Assembly (NCBI GenBank): GCA_963585895.1
Contig: OY757924.1
Coordinates: 63,440,687 to 63,504,686, forward strand
Length of the DNA stretch: 64,000 nt
Origin: Sepioteuthis lessoniana
Taxonomy: Eukaryota > Mollusca > Cephalopoda > Myopsida > Loliginidae
Reading direction: 5' to 3'
The position numbers were made by a program, and so were the translations under genes. Positions 11,135 through 21,602 of this stretch are shown here, piece by piece (positions within the stretch are counted from its first letter, which is position 1; each line of letters opens with the position of its first letter). The notes beneath the pieces were generated by a model that did not search any database, had not been told where the DNA came from, and saw only the letters and a program-made list of their open reading frames with translations.

Positions 11135-11244
11135 CAATATAAATATATATATAGTGTGTGTAAATATTTATATAGATATTGGTAAAAAACAAAGGAAACA
11201 TTAAGGGAGACAAGTAATCACCAGTGAACTGAAAAAAGCACAAA

Positions 11245-11460
11245 AGGAATGAAATATAAACTTGATGGTGATACCAAATGAAAATTAGGCGCTTGGAAGG
11301 ATCTGAAAATGCTAGATGAATAGGCTAGAAGAGTTGAACATAGGACAAGTAGAGGCCATCCGAACTACAACATTCCTGGGAAGTTTCCAGGAAACTTGAG
11401 AGGGTTTGCTCTCACTAAGATTCCAGTAAAAACCAACATCTATTGCTGTGTGCAAAACGG
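11245..11460 (+). pseudogene. RLE-type LINE 3' fragment 1
   Basis: Decayed C-terminus of a second LINE family. The plus strand reads NRLEEL followed by AIRTTTFLG and LLSLRFQ, the same order as the copies at 14, 16 and 17.7-18.5 kb. See 17640-18500 for the family assignment. Confidence 0.6.
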
Positions 11461-11629
11461 GCAAGTAGTGATAATAATGGAAACCATACATTTGTTAACA
11501 TCGGTTTGAATATTCAGGAAAGTGTTAGACACTTGAAAAGACTTGCTATTAATCAGATTTCAGTGAATGACCACGTGCTGATGAGGTCCAGTCAAATGTG
11601 CCTGCTAAATACATCGTCTACATTTCTGC

Positions 11630-12262
11630 GATGGAAAAGACCCCCCCAATAAGCGTCCTGATTATGACGTTAAATAATTTGATGATGAGGCTCCTGTAAT
11701 ACTGGAGATTTGGGGAATGCAGAGTACACCTTCATTGCAATCATTCTCAGGTCTAATGTGGCCTGGACTGGTAGCGCCTGAAAGTTAAAAGATAAAGCAG
11801 TTCTATTTTAAACAATTCAATTTAGCACAAGTCATTTATTTTTACCCAGTTTACATGTTCGACAGTTCTATTAGACCCATAGATAGGACCTATCTATGGA
11901 TCTAATAGAAATGTTGAACATGTAAACCGGGTGAAAATAAATGACTTACGCCAAATTGAATTGTTTGGAAAAGAACTGCATGATATTTTAAGTGTGTAAA
12001 CAAATCACTGACGTTCAACTGAATTGTTACTGATATATTTCAATACTTGAAAACATTTAACTGTATGCAAACAAATGATTTGTAGTAAATAGAATTATTC
12101 TTTTTTATAGAAATAGGTGAAACAATTTAACTGCATTAAAAAAAATTAGCTCAGGGTCGTTTAAAAGTGTTACCTACAAAATGTGTTTAGAAATCTTATA
12201 TCAAATATATATGTAAAAAACGAAATTGCTGTTAAATAACCTACGATGGTTGATAGGTTATC
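11630..12262 (+). repeat. Family-D repeat containing a palindrome
   Basis: 5' block CCCCCCCAATAAGCGTCCTG through GGTAGCGCCTGA, then the repeat core, then a tail-like TTAAATAACCTACGATGGTT. The core is rearranged as a head-to-head palindrome at 11797-11979. Confidence 0.8.
11797..11979. repeat. 183-bp near-perfect palindrome
   Basis: Arms of about 91 bp with the centre at 11888 (AGATAGG-A-CCTATCT). The left arm reads family-D core in reverse and the right arm reads it forward. There is no spacer, so it could extrude as a cruciform. Confidence 0.9.
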
Positions 12263-12329
12263 AAACCAAGGCAAAACAAATGAGCTGATGCTAATGTTAA
12301 AAACTCGCAAGGAGCGATAATAATAGTAT

Positions 12330-12470
12330 AACCAATTACAATAAAGATGTCAGTATTCCTAAAATGAACACAAATAATCAGAATATTCCCGATAAGATTT
12401 GCTGATAATCAGACTTCAATGAAAGATGACCAGCTGTCGCTTTCTAATATATCTGCAGTCCCAACAGATG
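12330..12470 (+). pseudogene. RLE-type LINE 3' fragment 2 (weak)
   Basis: Only the block CAGACTTCAATGAAAGATGA with neighbouring bases matches the family's 3' end. The rest is too decayed to be sure. Confidence 0.35.
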
Positions 12471-12894
12471 TCAGTCAAAGAGTATAATAAAATACGAAAA
12501 TACAAAACCTAGTAATAGATTTGGAAAAAAATGTGGCTCCTTGTAATTAAAACTTGGCCATATATATTCAAGAAAGAGACCGATCAACAGATTATCAAGA
12601 TTCTTTGGTTGTTAGAACAAATATCCCATCTTAAAAAGATTGCACTTTGAAGAACTAGTTATCTCCTAAGGAGTGTACTATCAAAAAAGCAATACTTTAG
12701 AAACAAAGGAAAAATGATACATGAAATTAAAATCTTTTCTAAAAGTATTGTTAAAGATTCAGAGAGACATCGTAATGTTGTATACTCACACAGTCAATAT
12801 GCTTATATACATATATTTGCTGAATGGATCACAACGACACGATGATAAAGGACGAGCAAAGACTTCTTTAGAAAAATATGGACCGAACAGAATT
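12471..12894. other. No recognisable feature
   Basis: AT-rich. No homology recognised. Confidence 0.5.
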
Positions 12895-13460
12895 GCAATA
12901 TATTCACCCCACTCTTATAGCCGTCAGCGTTGTCTTTCTCGTTCTCTAGAGCTGCTTAACCGGAGGCCCAGGGACCTAGCTCTCTGCTGGATGATGGCTT
13001 TCTTTACTGCATCTTATCACCAACTGGTCTCCAAAACTCCATCGGGGGTCCCGAGGCCTCCTTCGGCCGGGTGTGGTTTTCCCTGCCACATCTTGTCTCC
13101 GACGTCTCTGAACCCCAACTCATCAGGGCCCCAAGGCCAGCCCCCGCCGGGCTTTCTCTAGCACATCTTATCAGCAACTTCTCTGGACCCCAACTCTCTA
13201 ACTTCCAGTCTTGACCGAGTTATATAATAGTTCAACGCCCACTCAATCTTTGGAATGGCATATTTGATCGTCATCAAGCGGGAATAACTGTCATGCTGTT
13301 AAGAGGTCACTCTCTTCCGGTGCATCAGTCTATGAGTGTATCATAGGATTTTTACCTTGTCCCATTTCATCAGCCAAATCTGCCCAGGCGATCTCCTTCG
13401 ATTACTGGCCATTGGAATGTGTCACTTCCTTCCGGTGCATCACTTTGGAATGGCATGTTT
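12895..13460. repeat. GC-rich island with degenerate ~80-bp internal repeats
   Basis: Three related blocks begin GCATCTTATCACCAACTGGT (about 13009), CACATCTTGTCTCCGACGTC (about 13087) and CACATCTTATCAGCAACTTC (about 13161). Later, CTTCCGGTGCATCA occurs twice (about 13315 and 13428) and TTGGAATGGCAT twice (about 13250 and 13444). Base composition is clearly richer in G+C than the neighbours. I do not recognise the family. A 146-codon frame ends in it, but its proline-rich C-terminus follows from the repeats. Confidence 0.65.
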
Positions 13461-13523
13461 GCCCGGGCCGAAGGTCAATATAAAACAGTAAGAAACTGAA
13501 AGTAAATCTAAAAATAAATTCAC

Positions 13524-13553
13524 TAAATAATAATAATAATAATAATAATAATA
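13524..13553. repeat. (AAT)n microsatellite
   Basis: About nine AAT/TAA trinucleotide repeats. Confidence 0.9.
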
Positions 13554-13879
13554 AAGGAGGTGTTCACAAAATAAAATTTTAAAAATTGAAATACCTCCTC
13601 CTGCATATGGGTGATATTGCAAAAGATTAAAAATAATTACAAATCTTAATACATACTCTACGAATATGCAGCAAGGGCATGGGAATGGAATTTGGCATTT
13701 ACAAAAGTGCCATACGGATAAGGAAAAATGTAAAACGCGAAACAACGGAAAGAAATAAAGCGAGCAAATAAAGAAACCATCCGAATATTTGAGTAATAGG
13801 GATGGTTCTTCACTGAGAATTATGCAAATGTTAAAAACTTGACACTGCAGACAAATAGTATATATACAAAATATATTAT

Positions 13880-14345
13880 GTACTAGAGAATGAAAGACAT
13901 GGGATTCGCTAGGATTTTTAGATATCAACGGAACCCCTGTTCCTGGTCGGAATATAAGATCTTGTGTCAATAAACAAAAAGGAAATACTTAGTAATCGAC
14001 TGGATTTTACTGTTTCAGTGAATCACTGGAAGAAAGAGAAAGGAAGTGAAACTTCAGATAAATTCTTGAATTATGCAACAGAACCGGAAAGGCTCTCGAC
14101 CATAAAAATGTCGGTGATAAACAATATAGTTGATGACTTCGGAAAGGTATCAACACATTTGAAAAGTAGTTGAGGAATTGAAGAACAGATATGAAATCTA
14201 GATTACCAGACCACAACATTTTTGAAATCGGTTAGAATGGTTAAAGGAATCCAGGGGAGCTAAGAAGATTTGTAATCATTCAGACTTCATTGAAAAACTA
14301 ACAGTCAAAACTGGTATGAAACATTCACAAGTGAGAAACTGTTGC
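13880..14345 (+). pseudogene. RLE-type LINE 3' fragment 3
   Basis: Parts remain open: residues beginning SINKKEILSNRLDFTVSV, then FLNYATEPERLSTIKMSV, followed downstream by remnants of the IKT-T-LKS motif at the family's C-terminus. The N-K-K-x6-DF-V arrangement corresponds to the restriction-like endonuclease block of the copy at about 18.1 kb. Upstream, 13880-13960 carries frameshifted remains of the preceding block. Ends in a poly-A run at 14347. Confidence 0.65.
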
Positions 14346-15318
14346 CAAAAAAAAAAAAAAAAAGAATGAATGATTATAAGAACAACACCTAGTTGTAACT
14401 GCGAATACATGTTAAATTCCATGAATATCCCTACAAATAATCACGTGTGTACGTATGTACATATGTTAATATACACATATAAATAACTTAGAAATAGCAG
14501 TATGCAAAATCTAAAAAAATAAACTTCATGCAACTTGCATTAGTTTGCTTAATAAACATAGAAATATAGATTTCTGGCAAATATGTTGTGAAACTTTTTT
14601 TAAATACGTTAAAACTCGTTTCTTTTTATTTAGATTCTGAGTTTTTTTCTTGTTTATATTTTGTGCTTGTGATCAAGCATGACAAGAATTTTAATTAAAT
14701 TTTAAAAAATGAACACGAAGTTAATTACACTTTTATGTTAATTATTTTATGGATTATAATTATGTCATTACTCATTATTCGCCTCCATTCTAATAAGAAA
14801 CAAATTAATTTATGAGGACAATTAGATGAGTTAAGATTTCTCATGTTTATTTTCTTCTTTTCATGAATAATTTTATGAAAATTTAATTTTTTGTTGACTT
14901 CCGGAATATTCTATTTTTATCTGAAATGTCATGTGGTTTCTTTTTTTAACTTAAAAAGCTCCATGTTTTTTAAAATTCATTTTAAATAAACATTCTCCAT
15001 TCCTTTAATACTCCTCTCTTTTTTTTTCTCTCTTTTCCATTTCATTTTCTCTTTAATTTCCCTGTTCTACCTCTTTAAACTTTTCTTTCCTTCCTTCCAT
15101 TTCAGTTTAGTCGATGATAAGCATCTAATTTATATCATTATTTCTTCTGTTTTGTCTTCAATTTCCTTTTATTTCTCTTACGATGGTTGGTGCGTTTTCC
15201 TCTCAGACGTAAATCATTTCCTTTTTCTTTTGTTTTTTGTATCATAATCCAGAAGGAACGTTCCATTGTTCATTTAAGTTGATGAGGGTCTATAACATAT
15301 AAACATATAGGATTATAT
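14346..15318. other. AT-rich stretch without recognisable features
   Basis: Poly-A at 14347-14362 and pyrimidine-rich segments around 15010-15110. No coding or repeat homology seen. Confidence 0.5.
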
Positions 15319-15593
15319 CTAATTCATTTAATGTTGTCAATAATAAAAGGAAAATCAAAGAAAACAAAAAAAAAGACAAGTTCTTTCACCTTGCCAAAGA
15401 ACTAAGAAAACCATGGAACATGCACGTTAGGTTGTAATAGGATGCCATCATGTTGAATGTAACAATTTCAAGAATAGGAATGGGTCACTGTTGATCAGAT
15501 TTGAAAATGTCTTTTATTATGACTGCATACGGTTTCATAGAACTCATCAAAGCCCGAGAAAGACGGACGGACAAGAAGGTCTGCACGCACCCA

Positions 15594-15641
<48 letters not shown>

Positions 15642-15850
15642 CTATATATGTGCATGTATCTAACTTTTTATTATTCATGTACGTATGCCATTTTTATAGT
15701 TGAAATTATAACATTCAACATGATGACATCCTATTACAACCTAACCTGCATGTTCCATGGTTTTCTTAGTTCTCTGCCAAGGTGAAAGAACTTGTCTTTT
15801 TTTGTTTTCTTTGATTTTCCTTTTATTATTGACAACATTAAATGAATTAG
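15319..15850. repeat. Foldback element with ~152-bp inverted arms
   Basis: 15319-15471 is the reverse complement of 15700-15850 with roughly 95% identity by eye. The spacer of 228 bp holds a (TA)n tract (about 15596-15637) and a 34-bp piece also found near 8.78 kb. No transposase is present. Candidate MITE/foldback, or an inverted duplication. Confidence 0.92.
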
Positions 15851-16234
15851 GTCTACTGCCGGTGATATCAGTTAGCTGTACTCAATTGCAAATTTTTCAA
15901 ATTCACTAATTTTTCTATATGATCTATTTTGATTGATTATTTTATCATACTTTCTAGAATCATTACGTGTCAGAAACCCTTATTTCCCCACGCCGGTCGA
16001 CGACCCTGGACATTTTTTTTTATCCACATACTGTCTTCCCCAACGTTATTTTGACGTTAGGTTTTAAACCTGGTCACAACTGTGCACGTGTTTGACCTTT
16101 GGGAGGATTTACATTGACAATCAAACACCACTTCTAACTTAATTATTTATTTGGTAAAATTTTAATATACTTGATTAATCAATACATTAATTAATTATCG
16201 TCCTATTTATAAACAATTGTGAAATCAAATCTTG
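15851..16234. other. No recognisable feature
   Basis: AT-rich. Nothing recognised. Confidence 0.5.
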
Positions 16235-16460
16235 TTGGCGTGTTTAGAACGATATCTAGAATAGGAGGATGAGCCCAGACCATCAAAACTAAAGCGTTTT
16301 TGAGATCGGTCAGAACACAGACAAGACTGCTGGAGACCTGCAGTCACTCGGACTCCAATGAAAGATCGTCTCCTAAGGCTTGAGGAAAAACTCACCAAAA
16401 GTTAGATAATATCATCAGCATAAGGAATAAGTAGGGAAATCAAATGCAGAAAAAAGAAAA
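16235..16460 (+). pseudogene. RLE-type LINE 3' fragment 4
   Basis: Carries the family's C-terminal and 3'-flank signature: ACCATCAAAACTAAAGCGTT, CAGTCACTCGGACTCCAATG, AGGAAAAACTCACCAAAAG. Heavily decayed, no long open frame. Confidence 0.6.
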
Positions 16461-16854
16461 GGAATTGGAGACCAAGCATGACTTTTTTGAGAATTTGTTC
16501 TGCTTGGATTTGTACATGAGATTGAAGTAATTCCATATAGTGTTTTACTCGCTACATAATGGACTCTTCCAATTCCATAAATACACGTTAACGGAGCGCC
16601 AGAGGGAGTTGACTAGACCCACGTGTCACAATCACGTATGATACCACTTGCGTTGTGGACAGATAGTCACTACCCCAGTAGAATCTGTTTCTTATGCACT
16701 AACTTCTGTTTAACCAGGTTCACTTATATCTTGTTTCTGTTACTTGAATATATTTGTTTTTCTACCAATCTTTTTGTGTTCCCCGTGTCTTTCTTTTGTC
16801 AACATCACAACGTATAGACAAATAGCAGATGCACAAAATGTCTTAGAAAATTCA
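16461..16854. other. No recognisable feature
   Basis: No homology recognised in either strand. Confidence 0.5.
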
Positions 16855-17425
16855 TCATCATGTCGTGCCGCTGCCACGGAAATCCCTGACTCTCTCTCGC
16901 TACTTCTCCCCATTGTTCATCGCCTCTGGGCGGTCTTCCGGGCTACATCCCGTATCCTCTCATAGCTGCTGAATGTATGTTCTAGCTGGTCGTCCTGCTT
17001 TTGCTCGGCCATATGTGGGGTTCCATAGGAGTACATCACTTGTCCTGCATGTCTGGTTCGTCTAACTTAGATAGTTTTCGTGATGGGAGGCAGGTGGCCG
17101 TATAGTTGGTGCTTTGTGGGGTGTTGCTTCCAGGACTTGTTAAGTATTGCTCGCAGCAGTCTTATGTAATTGCCGTCTAGCTTCTTCTCCAGCCGTTTAG
17201 TTAGCGTCCAAGTAGTGCATCCATACAACAGTATCGATACGACAGCTGCCTGGAAGGAATTGCGTTTCATTTTATCAGTCAGATATGATTGCCATATGAT
17301 CGATAGCCAATCGATAGCTGTCCATGCCTTCGTTAGCCGCGTGTCAATGTCCTTTTCAGTTGATAAGACGCTGCTTCCTAGGTAGGTGAATTTGTCTACT
17401 AGTTCCAGAAGGGATCCTACGAAAT
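16855..17425 (-). pseudogene. RTE-like LINE, 5'-truncated copy with internal deletion
   Basis: 3' end at ATCATCATGTCGTGCCGC, reading back through the C-terminal region to the VDKFTYLGSSV block near 17390. About 30 bp are missing at about 17040 relative to the intact copy (between the TACATCACTT block and TGTCCTGC). Residues FQAAVVSILLYGCTTW are still intact. At its 5' side the LINE sequence stops abruptly at about 17425. Confidence 0.92.
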
Positions 17426-17539
17426 TAAATGCATAAAATCCTCTCAAAATTGATTCAAATGGATCAATTAACCAGAAAAGAAAAACATTTTGTCTAATGT
17501 ATTCTGCCTTCCGGCAGACGAGAAAAATGAAAGTAAAAC

Positions 17540-17610
17540 AAAAAAAAAAAAAAAAAAAGAAACGAGAGACAAATACTGGGACTTTAGTCCCAGTATTTGT
17601 CTCTCGTTTC
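17540..17610. repeat. Poly-A followed by a perfect 52-nt hairpin
   Basis: A poly-A run (17540-17558) is followed by 17559-17583 and its exact reverse complement 17586-17610, separated by TT. Weaker complementarity continues outside (AAGTAAAAC against its complement). No gene is nearby to suggest a terminator role. Confidence 0.95.
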
Positions 17611-17639
17611 ATTTTCTTTTACTTTTTATAATAAAGAGC

Positions 17640-18500
17640 TGTAAATATTGTGGAACATGAAAATTTAAGGGATACCAATCGTATTTTGTAGCCTTTAAAA
17701 TTGTGCCAAATGCCTGAAACACTTACTGCAGGAACTGGATATAACAGAAAGAATCAAGACCATGCAAACCACAATACTGTTAAAATCAGCAAGAATACTT
17801 TTCAATGTTTTTGAGGCTAAAGATTATTTGCTATCACTCATACTTAAGTGATTAACCAACATTTAAAATGAGTTTGAAAAATAGAAATCTGTTAGAAAAA
17901 ACAATGAAAGGGTTAATCAAATACAGAAAATTTGTATCAAAGTAACATAAGATAAGATACGGCGAGTGGAACGAAGTGGTCTACCGGGAATTTTACAAGA
18001 GAGTAAAATTTGACGATTCTGCAAAATGCTATCTGCATAAACAAGAATTAATCCGAGAGAATAAGACGTATGAAATTCCCTGGAACTAAGAGAAACAAAC
18101 GGATCACTAAATACTGGCGAGAAGACTCGACCTAATGTATTCTAACAAGAAAAAATAACTTGCCATCTGGTGAATTTTGGCGTTCCTCTAGACCACAATG
18201 AAAAAAGAAGGAAAACGAAATTGATAGAACGGATTGGAGGACTAAAAAAAGCTGTGGAACATGACGGTGATATCAATTATTATCGGTGCTCTTGGAATGG
18301 TCGCCAAAAGCTTGAAAAAATTAGCGAAGAAATAAGAAACCAGAGGGAAAATCGAGACAATCATGAAAATATCATTGTTAAGATTAGCTAGAATAATGAG
18401 CATCATGGAAATTAGAGAAAACATTTGTGGTCATCTAAAGTCCCGTGAAAGATCACCAACTTAGGCTGATAAAAAAGAAAAAGCTCACCAAGGATATTAT
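17640..18500 (+). pseudogene. RLE-type LINE C-terminal region (R2/R4-group-like)
   Basis: Longest copy of this second LINE. Frameshifted reading gives FDDSAKCYLHKQELI, ARRLDLMYSNKKK, FGVPLDHNEKRRKTKLIE, then a long open stretch with KKAVEHDGDINYYRCSW and NRDNHENIIVKIS. The R-x-D-L ... V-P-x-D arrangement looks like the PD-(D/E)XK-type endonuclease found C-terminal to RT in LINEs that use a restriction-like endonuclease, and the following block is its usual C-terminal extension. The RT domain is not in the window. An unrelated-looking 3' fragment of the same family also occurs at 17740-17830, so two pieces may be juxtaposed. Decayed by stops and frameshifts. The clade assignment is inference. 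Confidence 0.65.
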
Positions 18501-18554
18501 GACAACAGCTCTGATGACTTAGGATTTTGAAGTGTACATATGATATGCTTTAGA

Positions 18555-18890
18555 TTAACTCTGTAGAAATACGAGATACTTCTGTCTTTTATCATTAAGG
18601 GTTTTGGGATTATTGTCGTTTTCTTTATTATTATTTCCACAACGTCTCAGGCGATATATCCCCCGGCCTTCTGAAGGTGTTTGTAGAACTCGGGGACCTT
18701 CACTGAACTTCGTACGGGGGTCGTCTGTTCTGATTCCATTAGCCATAACCGGGTACAAAAGCTAAGTATTCCTGTATTGTTACTCGCCTGCAGTCAGGAT
18801 TGAACCTGCATCCTCCAGATAATTGTCTCCCTTGAAGATTAGGGAACAAACGCCAATAACCGGTATGCCATGTGTCCTGCTGGAGATAAT
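18555..18890 (-). mobile_element. SINE family E
   Basis: On the minus strand, a tRNA-like head (GCATACCGGTTATTGGCG, B box GGTTCAATCCT) is followed by CTGCAGGCGAGTAACA, a body with CCGGTTATGGCTAATGGAAT and a tail of ATAATAATAAAG type. A second copy lies at 55.6 kb. A 67-codon frame in its body is presumed fortuitous. Confidence 0.75.
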
Positions 18891-19139
18891 TCTAATATAT
18901 TAAAACTCTTTTTTAGATTTACGCGTTAACTTGTGAATTAAAGGACTGATAAAATAACAGTAATTTTAATTTTATAAAATATAAGAAAAACGCAATTAAA
19001 AAAAAAACTTTAATGTAAAAATATAACAGTTGCAAAATTGTTATTTGGTGAATTAAGACATGGGTTCATTTACCAAGACGGATATCTTGTCAAATTAAAT
19101 TAGAGTCAACATGAAATTAAATATATGTATATTAACATA
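18891..19139. other. AT-rich, nothing recognised
   Basis: Short spacer before the microsatellite cluster. Confidence 0.5.
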
Positions 19140-19175
19140 TAAATCAAGTGTATGAATATATATAAATAGTGTTTG

Positions 19176-19210
<35 letters not shown>

Positions 19211-19279
19211 ATATAAATCGGGGGGGTATATGTGTGTGTGTATATATCTATATATAAATATACATGTCTATAAATCAAA

Positions 19280-19348
<69 letters not shown>

Positions 19349-19490
19349 CAAATGTAACTGTATATGTATAAATCGTGTATATATATGTGTGCGTATGTGG
19401 GCATGAATATACATATCTATAAATTAAATGTATGTGCGTATATATAAATTAAGTGCCAATTTATATATATATATATATATATATAAGCAC
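19140..19490. repeat. Microsatellite cluster, (TA)n/(TG)n with ATAAATCAAATG motif
   Basis: Several TA and TG tracts (longest TA about 19295-19344) punctuated by ATAAATCAAATGT or ATAAATTAAATG. A higher-order degenerate minisatellite. Confidence 0.9.
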
Positions 19491-19899
19491 TTACATTCGC
19501 ACGCATCGCAATATTTTCCATCAATTAGTATTTGGATTTTTCTTTTGAAAAATCAGTCAGGCAATCTGTGACATTTTGCCGTGCTCTTCACTCGTTTCTT
19601 TAATCGAATTTGAAACGTATCAGATAATGAATTGATCTGATGAGGAATTCCTTTTTTTCTCCCTATCAGATAAATTCTATAACATACACTCTCCAATAAA
19701 CCTATCCTTAATAAACTAAACAAAAATTGAAAGCGTATTTTCTTTTTGCCAGAATTATTTACTGAACGTAACATAAGTATAAAAAGTCCGTTCCAATTCA
19801 CGCACAGATTGTATCGGAGATAAAAATAAAATAAAAAAATTATAATGTTACTTATTTATTTTGTCTATATCAACAGTTTTTCTGATGTCAACGATTGCA
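19491..19899. other. No recognisable feature
   Basis: An 82-codon minus-strand frame has no motif I recognise. Confidence 0.5.
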
Positions 19900-20126
19900 T
19901 GTTCTTATATATATATATATATATATAAGCACTATGTTCATGTATGTGTGTGTGTGTGTGACCGTGATAAAGTTTTTGTATATATGCTTCTGAACGAACT
20001 CGGAGACATATACGTGTAATTAGGGCTGTGTGTATGTTCTTTATATATATATATATATATATGCATCTCAGCAAATTATTAAACACACACACACACACAC
20101 ACGTGCATGCATGAGTGTATAAAGAT

Positions 20127-20168
<42 letters not shown>

Positions 20169-20181
20169 AACTTTGGAACCC

Positions 20182-20215
<34 letters not shown>

Positions 20216-20360
20216 TATTTCTCCAACACGAACGCCCACATATATTTAAATTCTTTCGCTAATAATTATGTTAGCCTGTGTGTGTGGATGTGCATAGTTA
20301 TATATATATACGAACACTTATTCCACACCATAAATGTATATATAAAATATATAAATCATC
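19900..20360. repeat. Microsatellite cluster, (TA)n, (TG)n and (CA)n
   Basis: TA tracts at about 19906-19928, 20042-20062, 20130-20163, 20182-20200 and 20299-20309, with TG and CA tracts between. Confidence 0.9.
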
Positions 20361-21007
20361 TTTGCAGACACACATAAAACAGGCTCTCGTGCACATAGAT
20401 GCACACACTCATATGTAGGTTTTCCTTGTTTATAGATGTGTGTTTTGCATGTGATGATAAAATAAAGTTTACGTGTTGCAAGCAGAAATAAGTATATCAA
20501 ATATTCCTTCGTATGTCACGGCAAACTTCGAAGTTTTCTATTGATTTGAAACTAAAGGTGTCTGTGAGATTAACGCAGGGCAGTTCATCTCCACCCTTTT
20601 TTGAATATCTGCACGTACATTTCTGTTTGCTCACCTTTTTCTTCTTTTTTTTTTTCTGCTATTGTTCTAGTTGCGTTTGCGTTTTCAGAGAATTCTCTTC
20701 AGAAAGATCTATGCTTCCAAGTGGCATTGGTTTTACAATTGCACTTTTTTTCTCTGAAGATTCTATCTCAATATCGTACGGCATTTACGCAAGAAAATCG
20801 ATACACTAGAGAATGAAGCCTCTGTGCGTATTAAACGGATATCATTTCTGTCATTTATCTTTTTTGTGGTAAATTGCAACGCACATGCATGTTGTCATAT
20901 ATATATATATATATATATCGATAAAAAAAATATATGGAATTATGATCCAATATGATATATGGTTTATATACCTATAGATATATGTGTGAGTGAGTAGGGT
21001 TATTGAA
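20361..21007. other. Unclassified, with short (TA)n at 20898-20918
   Basis: Overlapping 98- and 71-codon plus-strand frames at 20513-20816 lack recognisable motifs and have phenylalanine runs from a poly-T. I do not call them genes. Confidence 0.5.
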
Positions 21008-21420
21008 GTCTCATTGCCCTAGTGGGTAAAGTGTTCGCCAATGGTCCAGGAGATCTGGGTTCAATCTCAGATCGAGTCATACCAAAGACTTTAAAAATGA
21101 TACTTGACACCTCCATGCTTTACACTCAGCGATATAAGGTGCGTATCAATTGTAAAGTGGAGGAATCCAGGGAAATGAGTGGCGCCATTCCCTACACGTT
21201 GGTGTAGTAGCTATTGAAAAGGAAGCCTTATATAATAACTAACCGAGATCTCATAAAACTGACATTGGGTGGGACTTGCAGATAGATGGTTGGTTGGGTT
21301 TTATGGCATATCAACCTTTGTAGGTTATTTAACGCCAAATCCATTTTTATGCAAATAGTGTAGTAGCTATTGAAAAGGAAGCCTTCTGGACGCCCTCGAC
21401 TACGATCACCAACTTATATA
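21008..21420 (+). mobile_element. SINE family C, split by a family-D fragment
   Basis: Head CTAGTGGGTAAAGTGTTCGC, B box GGTTCAATCTC, body as in 4851-5110 but more diverged. Interrupted at 21229; the 3' end resumes at 21386 (TCGACTACGATCACCAACTT). Confidence 0.88.
21230..21357 (-). mobile_element. Family-D 3' fragment inserted with 28-bp duplication
   Basis: Reverse-oriented copy of the family-D tail plus about 65 bp of sequence that follows the family-D copy at 24.3 kb. The host SINE sequence at 21202-21229 is repeated exactly at 21358-21385, the signature of an insertion with target-site duplication. Confidence 0.9.
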
Positions 21421-21602
21421 TTGGGTTGAGTGTTCCCTAGTGGCCTGGGAGACAGGAGTTCAATCTTAGTTCGAGTCATACCAAAGACTAAAAAAATGGT
21501 ACTTGATACCTCCTTGTTTAAAACTGAGCTTTTTAAGTTACGTAGCATCCGTAAAATTGAACGATCCAAAGAAAAGAGTAACCTTCAACGCTACACCTCT
21601 TT
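21421..21602 (+). mobile_element. SINE family C, 5' portion, degenerate
   Basis: Contains TGGCCTGGGAGACAGGAGTT, GAGTCATACCAAAGACT and the following body with more substitutions than the 4.9-kb copy. Confidence 0.8.

Noticed and set aside
12721-13161. 146-codon plus-strand frame with proline-rich end
   Set aside because: The conserved-looking end comes from internal DNA repeats, and there is no supporting homology.
13440-13970. 176-codon minus-strand frame
   Set aside because: Runs through an (AAT)n microsatellite (Tyr run) and antisense to LINE remnants. No motif.
20513-20816. Two overlapping frames of 98 and 71 codons
   Set aside because: Different phases over the same DNA with poly-Phe from a T run; neither has a recognisable motif.
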